Part shown: piece by piece, positions 54,025 through 62,798 of the stretch
How the letters are laid out: each line of letters opens with the position of its first letter
Position numbering within the stretch: the first letter of the stretch is position 1
DNA from: Terriglobia bacterium
GTDB taxonomy: Bacteria; Acidobacteriota; Terriglobia; Bryobacterales; Bryobacteraceae
Direction of reading: 5' to 3'
DNA length: 64,000 nt
Assembly (NCBI GenBank): GCA_020073145.1
Contig: JAIQFS010000021.1
Span: 26,967 to 90,966, forward strand
Notes under the pieces: generated by a model
Seen by the model: the letters and a program-made list of their open reading frames with translations, nothing else
Database searches by the model: none
Told to the model about the DNA's origin: nothing
Made by a program: the position numbers and the translations under genes

Positions 54025-55017
54025 CTACGCCGGCCGGAGCGTGAGGGCGTTGCCGGAAACGGTGAACTGGCCCGCCGTCAGCTTGTGGTTGACTTCGAGG
54101 GCATGCTTGACGGCAGCGGCGCCGAATCCGGAGTAATAGTGCATGGCGCAGATGCGTGGATCCGAAGCCGACTCCCTTGCCATTCTGGAAATGAAGGACG
54201 TGGGGACAGGGGCCACCAGGCTGCCGATGCCGTCGATGCCTTGGGCCGCGCCGATTTGCAGCATCTTAAAATAGCCGCGAATTTGTTCGTGCGTGGGACG
54301 GGCGGCCACGAAATTGCCGTGGGCAAAGGCGAATTTGGCCCGCACGTCGCCCAGCATCACGCCAGGACGCACGGGCAGCTTGTTGCCTTCCTGGTCCAGC
54401 CGCTTCATCCAGCGCATAAACTTCGACGGGCTATAGCAAACCTGCGTCCATAGGAAGATCTCCGTTTCCGGATGCGCGGCCGCATAGACATTCTTGCGCA
54501 GCAGTTCGGCGCTGGTCTTGTCCCGGCTGGTATTGGGGTTGCCGTAGGGATGGCCGGCGAAGGCGATGGTCTTCACGCGAGGGTCGTCAAACAGGCCCGT
54601 ATCCGCCAGGTCCATGGCGGTCTGGAACGCGCCGACGGGTTTGCGCGGGTCACCGGCAAGAAGCAGGAAGCCGTCCGTGCCTACGTCCAGCAGGGCCTGC
54701 ACAATGGTCTTGAGGTGAGCGGTGTCCCGATACCGGCGAGCCGCCATGTGCGGAATGGGCCGGAAGCCGAGCTTGACCAACTGGGCCGCGCGCTCAATGG
54801 TCTTGACGCGATCGGCGTCCTTCGTGCCCGGCTCGCTGCTCTTGTCTACGATGGAGAACACCTGGCGGGCGGGTATGGTGATGCCTTTGTCCCCCATCTC
54901 CTTGGCCACATTGGCCATATTGGTCATGCTGCTGATTTCGTAGGTGCTCGACCGCGCGTATGTCTGAATTCGTTCCCCAACCGCATTGGGAGCCAACTTC
55001 GTCATTTGGGTACCCAT
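54025..55017 (-). CDS. Methylenetetrahydrofolate reductase-like flavoprotein
   Basis: A 330-residue protein of the MetF fold (FAD TIM barrel). Family marks: TYEISSMTNMANV at the N-terminus, IPHMAARR, LAGDPRKPVGAF in place of LRGDxP, FAGHPYGNP and QVCYSPSKFMRWM. It lacks the classic MetF surroundings and the active-site glutamate cannot be placed with certainty. Related proteins take methyl groups from tetrahydrofolate in O-demethylation or one-carbon catabolism. Start at 55017 (MGTQMTK, GAGG upstream) or 55005. It may handle methyl groups from methoxylated aromatics, consistent with the aromatic genes nearby, though there is no corrinoid protein in the window. Confidence 0.75.
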   Translation of the reverse strand: MGTQMTKLAPNAVGERIQTYARSSTYEISSMTNMANVAKEMGDKGITIPARQVFSIVDKSSEPGTKDADRVKTIERAAQLVKLGFRPIPHMAARRYRDTAHLKTIVQALLDVGTDGFLLLAGDPRKPVGAFQTAMDLADTGLFDDPRVKTIAFAGHPYGNPNTSRDKTSAELLRKNVYAAAHPETEIFLWTQVCYSPSKFMRWMKRLDQEGNKLPVRPGVMLGDVRAKFAFAHGNFVAARPTHEQIRGYFKMLQIGAAQGIDGIGSLVAPVPTSFISRMARESASDPRICAMHYYSGFGAAAVKHALEVNHKLTAGQFTVSGNALTLRPA

Positions 55018-55123
55018 CCCGATTTGCCTCAACTGGTTCTTGCAGCAGCCCAACCTGGGTGCCGGCACAGAACTCAATTGTAACGGAGGCGCGCCGAGTC
55101 TTTCATCAACTGGATTGATACAG

Positions 55124-55165
55124 GTGGGTTGATCCGCGTGGGTTGATCCGGGTGGGGTGATCCGG
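55124..55165. repeat. Three tandem 14-bp repeats
   Basis: Units GTGGGTTGATCCGC, GTGGGTTGATCCGG and GTGGGGTGATCCGG follow each other, with a partial fourth unit (GTGCG). They lie between the divergent MTHFR-like and lipoprotein genes. Perhaps a regulatory array, perhaps polymerase slippage. Confidence 0.75.
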
Positions 55166-55240
55166 GTGCGGCTGCTCTAATGTGATAGCCTCATTCCTGG
55201 TGATCGATCCGGCTCAATTCAGACCCGGGTTGACGTGCCG

Positions 55241-55723
55241 ATGAAACGCAGGGACTTCGATCTTTCCGCACTGCTCGCGGCCTGCCTGGTCTCCTGTTTG
55301 ACTGGCTGTCAGACGCAGCCACCCTGGCATCTGCAAGCTCATAAAGAAGGTGGGACCGTCCAGATTTGTCTCTCCCACGAAGCGAACTGTCCGCAACCGG
55401 GTGGCGTCAGCCTGGATAATATTACGGTCTATCGCTATGATTCCCTCGCCAACAACGAACTGGTTTGGGACACAGGGCCGGAGAATCCAATCACCAACGA
55501 TCGAATCGACGGGATCGTGACCTACGGAGTCCCACCCCCACACTGGCACAATCAACTCACTCCCCCCGCATTGGTTTGCGGCAAGGCGTATCTGGTGAAT
55601 CCCCCCGCGACTCTCTTCGGACTGAAATGCGACGGGACGGTGGTCTTAGTCGATTTTCCGGACCTGGAAGAGTTTTTCAGGCAAGAGGAACTCGCGGCGG
55701 CAGCGAAGAAACGCACCGACTAA
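55241..55723 (+). CDS. Small lipoprotein of unknown function
   Basis: A 160-residue lipoprotein with a type II signal and lipobox (LVSCLTGC, Cys about residue 23). The mature part is beta-rich (GGTVQICLSHEANCPQPGG, VSLDNITVYRYDS, ALVCGKAYLVNPPATLFGLKC), with a disulfide-capable cysteine pair. It has no recognised family. It lies 118 bp before the tandem permeases and may belong with them. Confidence 0.7.
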   Translation: MKRRDFDLSALLAACLVSCLTGCQTQPPWHLQAHKEGGTVQICLSHEANCPQPGGVSLDNITVYRYDSLANNELVWDTGPENPITNDRIDGIVTYGVPPPHWHNQLTPPALVCGKAYLVNPPATLFGLKCDGTVVLVDFPDLEEFFRQEELAAAAKKRTD

Positions 55724-55841
55724 GCACGGACCGCGGCCCGGCCGTGCCGCTACGCTCTGTCTTGAGATGGTAGGGCATGGCGAGCCGGAGGAAATCCGCC
55801 GCGAATTACGATATAAAGGTCTTATCTGGAGTTGCAGGCCC

Positions 55842-57110
55842 ATGACTAACCGTTCGTCGGCGTCGTTGATGCGGTACTGGCGCAACTTCGGCAGCGCCAG
55901 TTGGCTGGCGATCGATTCCATCCGGGCCCACAAGCTACGCACCGTTCTGACGCTGCTGGGCGTCATCGTCGGAGTGGCGAGTGTCGTCATGGTGGGCGCG
56001 GCCATCGAGGGACTGGGCACCTACGCCACGGAGAGCACCTCTAAAGTATTTGGCGGCAAAACGTTCCTGATCGCGCAGGTGGCCAACGCGGTTTCCCGTT
56101 CGGAGTACTTCGCCAAGCTGAAAGAAAACCGGCCGATCCGGCCCGACGACTTGACCTACCTCAAGGCATACACCGGCGACCGGATCCTCTATAGCGCCTA
56201 TAACCAGCGGGTCGAGGATATTCGACGCGACATGCTGCGCTCGGAGGGCGCCTCGATTCTGGGCGTCGCCGCGGTGCTCCCGGAAATGCGGGAAATCAAC
56301 CTGTCCGATGGACGGTTCTTCACCGACCAGGAGGAGCGCTCGGCACAACCCGTGGCGGTGATCGGCTCCGAGGCGGCCGATACCCTATTCCCCAACATTT
56401 GTCCGACCGGCCACACCGTGAAGATTCAAGGGCGGGTGTTCACCGTGGTGGGAGTGCTGGAGAAAGTGGGTTCAGCGTTCGGGCGCAACCAGGACAACAC
56501 CGCCTACATCCCGTTCCCGGTGTTCGTCAAAATGTACGGCTCCACGCAATCGATCGCGATTTTCGGGCGGGCGCGGCCAGGAACCAATCTCAGTGTCGAG
56601 AGCGCGCTGGACGTCACGCGGGCGGCGTTGCGCGCGCGGTTTCACGCCCGGCCCGGGCGCTCCGACCGCTTCGACAGTCTGACGCCCGAAGCCATGCAGT
56701 CGTTCATCACCCAGTTGGTGGGGATGATCTCGGCGGTGGTGGTGCCGGTGACCCTGATCTCGCTCGTGGTGGGCGGAATTGTGATCATGAACATCATGCT
56801 GGTGAGCGTGACCGAGCGGACGCACGAAATTGGGGTGCGGAAATCCGTCGGTGCGCGACGGACCGACATCCGCAGGCAATTTCTGATCGAAGCGGTGATC
56901 CTGGCGGGGCTGGGCGGCGCGATCGGAGTGGCGCTGGGCGCGGCGTTGACCATGCTGGTGGCCCGGCTCGCCGGCCTCACCCTCACCATCACCCTTCAAT
57001 ACGCGGTGCTGGGGCTGGCCGTCTCGGGCATTGTCGGGGTCGTCTCCGGGTGGTATCCGGCGGTGCGCGCAGCCCGTTTGAATCCGATCGAGGCTTTGAG
57101 GGCCGAGTAG
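55842..57110 (+). CDS. ABC transporter permease, MacB/FtsX type
   Basis: A 422-residue permease: one N-terminal TM (RTVLTLLGVIVGVASVVMVG), a large periplasmic MacB-like domain, and the FtsX domain with three C-terminal helices and the conserved SVTERTHEIGVRKSVGARR segment. No ATPase gene is beside it. The start at 55842 (MTNRSSASLM) has GGAG ten bases upstream; others are in frame. It is 18 bp before a paralogue. Confidence 0.88.
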   Translation: MTNRSSASLMRYWRNFGSASWLAIDSIRAHKLRTVLTLLGVIVGVASVVMVGAAIEGLGTYATESTSKVFGGKTFLIAQVANAVSRSEYFAKLKENRPIRPDDLTYLKAYTGDRILYSAYNQRVEDIRRDMLRSEGASILGVAAVLPEMREINLSDGRFFTDQEERSAQPVAVIGSEAADTLFPNICPTGHTVKIQGRVFTVVGVLEKVGSAFGRNQDNTAYIPFPVFVKMYGSTQSIAIFGRARPGTNLSVESALDVTRAALRARFHARPGRSDRFDSLTPEAMQSFITQLVGMISAVVVPVTLISLVVGGIVIMNIMLVSVTERTHEIGVRKSVGARRTDIRRQFLIEAVILAGLGGAIGVALGAALTMLVARLAGLTLTITLQYAVLGLAVSGIVGVVSGWYPAVRAARLNPIEALRAE

Positions 57111-57128
57111 ACGCTTTGAGGCGAATCG

Positions 57129-58382
57129 ATGAGGATCGGCTTTCGAGAGAATGTCGCCATCGCGCTTTCCACCGTGTCGTCGCACCGGCTGCGCTCCCTG
57201 CTCACCATTGTCGGGATCGTCATCGGCATCGCCACCGTGGTGACCGTGAGTTCGCTGCTGACGGGGCTGCGCCAAGGCATCGTGGTCTTCTTCGAGGAAC
57301 TGGGTCCGGACAACATCTTCGTCCAGCAGTTCAGCGGCGGCGGGCCCGACAACCAGGGACCGCCGAAAGAGCGCCATCGCCGGCCGATTCGCCCCGAGTA
57401 TGCGGACGCGATCGGCCGGCTGTGCCCGTCCGTGCAGGTGGTGGCAAAGAGCATTTTCATACCGCCGGTCATGGGTGGCAAGCCGCTGATCGTCAAGGCC
57501 CGCGGCGTCGATAGCGATCAGTTCTCGATCGTGGGCGACTCTACCGAGGCGTTTGCGACGATCCCGCGCGACATGGAGTCTGGCCGCCACTATACCCCGG
57601 AAGAAGACCGCCGCGGGGCGAAAGTGACCATCCTCGGACACGCCATCGCCGAGACGCTGTTTCCCGGCGGAAACGCGGTAGGCCGTCCGATTCTGCTGGA
57701 CGGCGCGGAATACACGGTCGTGGGCGTGTTCGTGAAAATGAAAGGCGGCTTCTTCGGCCAGAACCCGGTCGACTCGCAGATCAGCATTCCGTTCCGTACG
57801 GCGAGCGCTCGGTATCCGCAGGTGGATCGCTTTACCCTGACCGCCAGAGCCCGGCCGGGCCTGCGCCAACAAGCTTATGACGAGGTGCAGCAAACCCTGC
57901 GCAAGCTGCGGCGCCTGGGTCCGCACGATGCGGACGATTTCACCTTAAGCACGCCCGACCAGATCGTCAAGCAGCTGGACAGCGTGACGGGGATGATCGT
58001 AATGATTGCCATCGCCATCTCCGCGCTCGGCCTGTTGGTCGGCGGGATCGGGGTGATGAACATCATGCTGGTGAGCGTGACGGAGCGGACCCGCGAGATC
58101 GGAGTGCGCAAAGCGGTGGGCGCGCGCCGGCGGGACATCATCATCCAGTTCTTATTTGAAGCGGTCACTCTGACCGGCGTGGGCGGAATGATCGGCATTG
58201 GATTCTCGGTTCTGGCGACGGTGGTGATCGGCGCATTGGTCAGTTCACTGCCTTCGGTAGTGCCGGTCTGGGCGCTGATCACCGGTTTCGCCGTTTCGGT
58301 CGGGGTGGGAATCTTCTTTGGGGTTTGGCCGGCCGTGAAAGCGGCACGCCTGGATCCGGTGGACGCGTTACGTTACGAGTGA
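57129..58382 (+). CDS. ABC transporter permease, MacB/FtsX type, paralogue
   Basis: A 417-residue paralogue of the preceding permease with the same plan (RSLLTIVGIVIGIATVVTV, periplasmic core, SVTERTREIGVRKAVGARRRD). The two likely form a heterodimer. Such MacB-like complexes export peptides or lipids with an outer partner; the ATPase must come from elsewhere in the genome. The 18-bp spacing implies one transcript. Confidence 0.88.
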   Translation: MRIGFRENVAIALSTVSSHRLRSLLTIVGIVIGIATVVTVSSLLTGLRQGIVVFFEELGPDNIFVQQFSGGGPDNQGPPKERHRRPIRPEYADAIGRLCPSVQVVAKSIFIPPVMGGKPLIVKARGVDSDQFSIVGDSTEAFATIPRDMESGRHYTPEEDRRGAKVTILGHAIAETLFPGGNAVGRPILLDGAEYTVVGVFVKMKGGFFGQNPVDSQISIPFRTASARYPQVDRFTLTARARPGLRQQAYDEVQQTLRKLRRLGPHDADDFTLSTPDQIVKQLDSVTGMIVMIAIAISALGLLVGGIGVMNIMLVSVTERTREIGVRKAVGARRRDIIIQFLFEAVTLTGVGGMIGIGFSVLATVVIGALVSSLPSVVPVWALITGFAVSVGVGIFFGVWPAVKAARLDPVDALRYE

Positions 58383-58434
58383 ATGACGGGCGCAGGTTTC
58401 AACAGGCCACCCGGATTGGATTCCCGCCGGGAAC

Positions 58435-59331
58435 CTACGGATGCACTGAGAATCCGGACGGCAACGCTGCCTCCAGATGGATGGGTTCTCCGGTGATGGG
58501 GTGGTGGAATTTCAGAAATTGGGCGTGCAGGAAATATCCTCCATCGCCGGGGAGGCCGGGGAGATTTTCCAGAGGCTGGCCGGTCACGCCGTACAGAGAA
58601 TCGCCGACCAGAGGATGGCCGATGGATGCCAGATGGATTCGGATTTGATGCGGGCGGCCCGAATGGAGGCTCACCTCAAAGGTGGTGGTGCTGACGCTGC
58701 GTGAGATCACCGTTGCCACTGACTTTGACGGTTTGCCACTGGGGTTCGCGGCCCACACGGAACCGAGGCGCGGGTGCGGCACCAGGCCGATGGGTGTGAG
58801 GATTTCGTAGGCGTCGTGCTGTGCAATGTGTTGAGCCAGCGCCCGGTAGATTTTTTGAATTTTGGGGGTGTTCCAGTTTGCGAAGAGAGTAGAGGCCGCC
58901 TGCGGTGTTTTGGCGAAAAGGACGATGCCGCTGGTGGCTCGGCCCAACCGGTGGACCGGGTTTGCGTGGGGGATTCGCTTTTGCACCAGGCGCAGGAGGG
59001 TGTTTTCCATAAAGCCGCCGCCGGGGAGGGTGGGCAGCCCGCTGGGTTTGTTGACGGCCAGCAGATGGAGGTCTTCAAACAGGACTTCGAAGTGCTGCGG
59101 GCAGTCTGGTTCGATCCAGGGTGGACGGTTCCAGACAAGGGTTTGGCCTGAAGTGACCGAATCGCTTCCGGTGGCGGTGACGCCGTTGAGGGTGACTTCG
59201 CCGTGGTTCAGTTTTTGTTGCCAGGCTTGTGGGGTGGAGTGGGGGTAAAGGCTTGCCAAATGGGAGAGCAGGCTTTGTCCATGGTATTTGCTGCTGATGA
59301 TGGTGGTGTAGGCATAGCCCCGGTTGAGCAT
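58435..59331 (-). CDS. RluA-family pseudouridine synthase with altered motif
   Basis: A 298-residue pseudouridine synthase of the RluA type with an N-terminal S4-like RNA-binding region (QAWQQKLNHGEVTLNG) and the catalytic half. The motif that normally reads HRLD is here HRLG (HRLGRATSGIVLFAKT), so the catalytic aspartate is replaced by glycine. The remaining conserved blocks are present: FEVSLHSGRPHQIRIHLASIG and GDSLYG. Some RluA relatives share HRLG, so this may be a distinct subgroup. The start at 59331 is preferred over GTG 59415. Confidence 0.85.
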   Translation of the reverse strand: MLNRGYAYTTIISSKYHGQSLLSHLASLYPHSTPQAWQQKLNHGEVTLNGVTATGSDSVTSGQTLVWNRPPWIEPDCPQHFEVLFEDLHLLAVNKPSGLPTLPGGGFMENTLLRLVQKRIPHANPVHRLGRATSGIVLFAKTPQAASTLFANWNTPKIQKIYRALAQHIAQHDAYEILTPIGLVPHPRLGSVWAANPSGKPSKSVATVISRSVSTTTFEVSLHSGRPHQIRIHLASIGHPLVGDSLYGVTGQPLENLPGLPGDGGYFLHAQFLKFHHPITGEPIHLEAALPSGFSVHP

Positions 59332-60007
59332 GTAGTTTGAGTGTAAGCGATGGCACCGCCGGCAGGAGTGGCTGGGGCCCGAGGTAGGGAGCCAGATTCC
59401 GCGCGGATCACGCACGACCTGGAAGTTGGGCGAGAGCGGTCAACTCGACGCAACCCCACCGATCCGTCGATACGCGTCGGGCCAAGGTGCACCGCAACTT
59501 TTCAGTGCGATGCCGACTCATCGTTCCAAGTTTGGTCGGGTTCGACCCCGCCGACTGAAGGCCTTTCTCCGAGTGGAGCGACGATCCGGACAGAGCGGGT
59601 TGGGAATTCTAGAACGCCACCTGGACCTAGCCGCGATGGTTGTGGAGGAGATACGTCGCTCCAATGTCGATTCGACGGAGCTTCGTCTGCCAGCACTTTT
59701 GTAGCGAGATCCGGTTGCCGCCAGCGTATTGCAGCCGTCGAGGCAGTTTAGGGCCTTCGATGAACGGGGCAAGAGTTCGCCGCGGCCTTGCCTGCGCGGC
59801 GCGTCTGCTTAACACCCCCGGAAAGAGGCGCTACCGCAAAGGCAAAAAGCACGGCGAGCCCTTGATCTCCGGTCCTCGTGTCAAATTCAGGTTGACCCAT
59901 CATGGACGCGAGAACGTCTCCAGCAGGGTGGATTCTTCGACTACCTGACAGCCGGGCCGGAAAGGTCTATGATGCTTATGATACTCTCAGCGTCAGTCGA
60001 GACGTGT
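59332..60007. other. Gene-poor stretch with decayed sequence
   Basis: No intact gene is visible in these 676 bp. Several short frames exist on both strands but only the minus-strand frame at 59609-59815 has a protein-like end (see that entry). The composition is less biased than in neighbouring genes, which fits decayed DNA. Confidence 0.5.
59609..59815 (-). pseudogene. Possible outer-membrane barrel C-terminus, TAG-interrupted
   Basis: The minus-strand frame ends in ATYLLHNHRG, a TAG at 59627-59629, then VQVAF and a TAG stop. A terminal aromatic after alternating residues is the mark of a beta-barrel outer-membrane protein end. Upstream the frame reads KLPRRLQYAGGNRISL before losing similarity to anything. 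It is either a remnant or coincidence. Confidence 0.25.
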
Positions 60008-60766
60008 TCACGCTCCGGCATCACTCGCGGTATCCGGCTTCGCCTTGCGCACGCGCGGCTTCGTGGTCTTCGCCGGCTTCGCGACAGGAACTTCCTTTCC
60101 AGTGTTCCGGGCCAGGACGGTCGTGACAAACCGGCGCCCATAATTTGCGGCAGCCTGCCGGACCAGGAAGAACTGCGCCGCCAGAACGGCGAGGTAAATC
60201 AGGCCGACCTTCATCGACGGAATGAAGAACACGCCGGCCGCCCCGTAGAGGACGAAGAACAGAGCGCATAGACCGGTGTAATCGCGCATCAGCAAGTAGT
60301 CGCGATGCGCCTGACGAACGGCCGGATCGTTCTCGATGGACTTGTACATGCGGTACCACGCCCGGTTCTGCTCCACCGGATCCGTCGGCAACGGGCTGCC
60401 GTGGATTTTTTTGAGCGCCGCGGCATTGATGCGCGGATCTCGCGCAGCATGCTCGCTGAATGCGCGATGTCCGGGCAGCGCATGATGCCAGCGAAGGAAA
60501 ACCACCCGGGCCTTGGCTTCGGCGCTGAGTAGGCCATTCAACACAGCCGCCACGATCAGCGCCACCCCTACCGGCAGAAGGTTCTGCGCGTCGGTGAAGA
60601 TCGCGCGCAGCCCGTCGACCTTGATCGCGTTCGCCTGGACCACGCCGTACAGAAAGAGCGTGTTGACGGCGACGATGATCCAGAGCTGCCAGCGATACTG
60701 GTCCTTCAGCGATTTTCCGGTTTCCGTGCGCGGCGCCGCCTCCGCGCCATCACTCGTCCTAGTCAT
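60008..60766 (-). CDS. Four-TM membrane protein, 2+2 layout
   Basis: A 252-residue membrane protein: TM1 ~27-44 (LWIIVAVNTLFLYGVV), TM2 ~63-81 (LLPVGVALIVAAVLNGLL), a ~80-residue soluble middle (FLRWHHALPGHRAFSEHAARD, NRAWYRMYKSIENDPAV), TM3 ~164-182 and TM4 ~186-202, and a lysine-rich tail. It overlaps the MBL gene by 8 bp (ATG at 60766, MBL stop at 60759) and so is co-translated with it. I do not recognise a named family; the 2+2 layout with a soluble centre resembles small effector membrane proteins of bacterial defence and stress systems. Confidence 0.75.
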   Translation of the reverse strand: MTRTSDGAEAAPRTETGKSLKDQYRWQLWIIVAVNTLFLYGVVQANAIKVDGLRAIFTDAQNLLPVGVALIVAAVLNGLLSAEAKARVVFLRWHHALPGHRAFSEHAARDPRINAAALKKIHGSPLPTDPVEQNRAWYRMYKSIENDPAVRQAHRDYLLMRDYTGLCALFFVLYGAAGVFFIPSMKVGLIYLAVLAAQFFLVRQAAANYGRRFVTTVLARNTGKEVPVAKPAKTTKPRVRKAKPDTASDAGA

Positions 60767-61874
60767 AGTCCTCGACGTTCGGCGAGAACGGGAGATTATC
60801 CAGACCGCCGTAGTCCGGCCGCCGCGGGAAGCCGCCCCAGAGTATGATCTTTCGGCCCTGCGTTGCGGCGACCCCGTACCCGCGCCGGATGAAAGCGTTC
60901 AGCACCATCTTGCGGGGATGCGTGTCGTCATCTTTTGGTGCCGATACGTACGCTTGCGAGTGCGCCGGCGTATCCTTCGGTTTGATCGGCCCCAAGATTT
61001 CGTTCAGGATCGTGGGTCCGACATTCCGGCGGCTGCCGTGATGGGGCACTTGGACGAGCATGAAATCCTGAAGCGCGAGGCCGTTCTTCTGCGCAAAGCA
61101 CTTCACCATGTTCAGGCCCCAGATGCCGGTGTCTCCTGACAGCAGTACACGCCGACCCGGTCCGAAGTCGCCATAAAGGACGACGCTGGTTTCGTTGCTG
61201 GCGCTCGTGCGACCGCCATCCTTTAGGCGCTCGTTTTCCCAGCTCTCATCGATCCACTTCTGGACCTTGGCGGCGGCTTTTTCGAGGAACGTAGCGAAGG
61301 CACCTGGCGGCTTCCCGATCCAAAATCCCGCTGCCTCGATCGCTGCCTGATCGGGATCAGGCGTGCGGTCGAACTGCGGCATAAAGTAAGGATAGACACC
61401 CTGGAAGGGCGAGACCACCTGGAATGGCCCGATGTGCATGCCGGCGAAGGGCTGAACCACCGGGATCTTTTTTTTCTCGGCGGTCTCTACCAGTTCGCTG
61501 ACGATGTCGTATTCCTTTCGAATAAACTGCGTCAGACCCTGATCGGTCCATCGCTTGTCCAGAAAGTACGGCCGCGAGGCCTCGGCGAATTCCCACGGCT
61601 TATGCAGCCAGAGATTTTTCACCGTCGGCCCGTCCAGCACTTCGCGCATGCCGGATGCGTGGTCGGCATCCGGATGGGTCACGACAGCATGGGTCACGAC
61701 GGCGTCATAGCCGAAGTACTTTCGAATATGGCTGACGATCGCCTTCCCTGAGTCCAGGTTTCCGCCGTCGATCACCATGATTTCGTAAGCGCTGGCGTCT
61801 CCGTACCGCACCACGATGGCGTCACCCGGCTTGCAGCCGTCGCCGACCGGCAGGAACTCGATTTCGCAATTCAT
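60759..61874 (-). CDS. Stand-alone ComEC-like MBL hydrolase
   Basis: A 371-residue cytosolic MBL protein of the ComEC/Rec2 C-terminal type, without the ComEC membrane channel. It has THPDADHASG (His67, Asp69, Asp71, His72), a long insert with FAGMHIGPFQVVSP, LLSGDTG and VQVPHHGSRRN. Such domains act as nucleases or nucleotide hydrolases. The start at 61874 follows AGGA. It is coupled with the four-TM protein downstream and diverges from the sigma-like operon at 62223, so the two units probably share control. Confidence 0.85.
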   Translation of the reverse strand: MNCEIEFLPVGDGCKPGDAIVVRYGDASAYEIMVIDGGNLDSGKAIVSHIRKYFGYDAVVTHAVVTHPDADHASGMREVLDGPTVKNLWLHKPWEFAEASRPYFLDKRWTDQGLTQFIRKEYDIVSELVETAEKKKIPVVQPFAGMHIGPFQVVSPFQGVYPYFMPQFDRTPDPDQAAIEAAGFWIGKPPGAFATFLEKAAAKVQKWIDESWENERLKDGGRTSASNETSVVLYGDFGPGRRVLLSGDTGIWGLNMVKCFAQKNGLALQDFMLVQVPHHGSRRNVGPTILNEILGPIKPKDTPAHSQAYVSAPKDDDTHPRKMVLNAFIRRGYGVAATQGRKIILWGGFPRRPDYGGLDNLPFSPNVEDYD

Positions 61875-62222
61875 AGTCCTCTGTTTTCGACGCCGCTGGC
61901 GGGAGCCATCGCCGGGTCCGTGGCTGTGTTTCTCCAACGATCCCGGTCTTTACCGGCCGGATCGGATTTGATGCGCATCATCTGAAAATGCATAATTGAT
62001 TGGTATCCTTCGTCTAAACTGAACCGAGGCTACGATCGCCGTAAAGGCGGTCGCCCTCAGCATCGGGGTCGTACAGAGGCCCTTATTGATCTTTCGAATG
62101 AGGGCGTTCGCGTTTCCCCGAAGCGCGGAAAATATTTTCGGGGGGAACCAGGGGGCGGCCGTTCGTATAGGCAGTGAGGGACGAGATGGGACCAGGCCAC
62201 CCGTAGGGGAAAGCGAGCAACG
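61875..62222. other. Divergent control region of the accessory locus
   Basis: A 348-bp gap between the MBL gene and the sigma-like gene. It contains a hairpin at 61938-61964 (CGATCCCGGT-CTTT-ACCGG-CCGGATCG, with a short bulge) that may be an operator or attenuator, and an AT-rich stretch at 61981-62012 suited to promoters. No gene is seen. Confidence 0.5.
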
Positions 62223-62798
62223 GTGAATCGCTTCCAGAACATAGACTGGACGCGCCTCTATAAAGTGCTGCTGGTCCAGGCAGCCGGCGTCGTCCGCCAC
62301 TACGGAGGGCCGGACACTTTTGACGGCCAAAACTGCGAAGATATTGTTGCCGAAGTTCTGAAGGACTTCTATAAGTCTCCGAACGGCCTCGGCTGGAAAG
62401 AAAGCAAAGGGAAGCTCGAAACCTATCTTGGCGCCGTCGTTCACAACAAACTCGTGGACCGCCTGCGCCGTCAGAAGCACGTTGGGGGCTCGCTTGATGA
62501 CCCAGACTTCTCTCCGCCACCCGGTAAGAGCGTTCGCACAACAGCTCCTGAAAGGGCGAAGACCAACATCAAGGATGCACTATTCAGCTCGGTCCGTGGC
62601 GACGCCGAACTGGAGGATCTTCTCACGGCCGCTGAGCTCGTGGAGGGCGGGCCGAACGTCAATCAGGAATTGGGAGAGATATTGAAAAAAACGCCCCGCC
62701 AGGTCTCGAAATTAAAGGAACGCCTGCTAGCGATCGACGGGGTAAAGGAAATTTATGCCGCGCGACAACAAGCCAAATCAACCAGACCCGGAGCGTGA
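62223..62798 (+). CDS. Sigma-70-like regulatory protein
   Basis: A 191-residue protein with a region-2-like part (CEDIVAEVLKDFYKS, KGKLETYLGAVVHNKLVDRL) and a region-4-like helix-turn-helix (NVNQELGEILKKTPRQVSKLKERL). The spacer between them is long and charged. It is a divergent sigma factor or sigma-like regulator. GTG start at 62223 has GGGGAAAG upstream. It overlaps the next gene by 44 bp. GC content is visibly lower than in most of the window, which fits transfer. Confidence 0.75.
   Translation: MNRFQNIDWTRLYKVLLVQAAGVVRHYGGPDTFDGQNCEDIVAEVLKDFYKSPNGLGWKESKGKLETYLGAVVHNKLVDRLRRQKHVGGSLDDPDFSPPPGKSVRTTAPERAKTNIKDALFSSVRGDAELEDLLTAAELVEGGPNVNQELGEILKKTPRQVSKLKERLLAIDGVKEIYAARQQAKSTRPGA

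Noticed and set aside
55842..58382. Complete MacAB-TolC-like export system
   Set aside because: Only permeases are present; no MacB ATPase domain, MacA or outer channel is encoded here.
59350..59751. Plus-strand frame of 133 codons in the gap after the RluA gene
   Set aside because: No start signal and an arginine/serine/threonine-rich composition without family; treated as noncoding.
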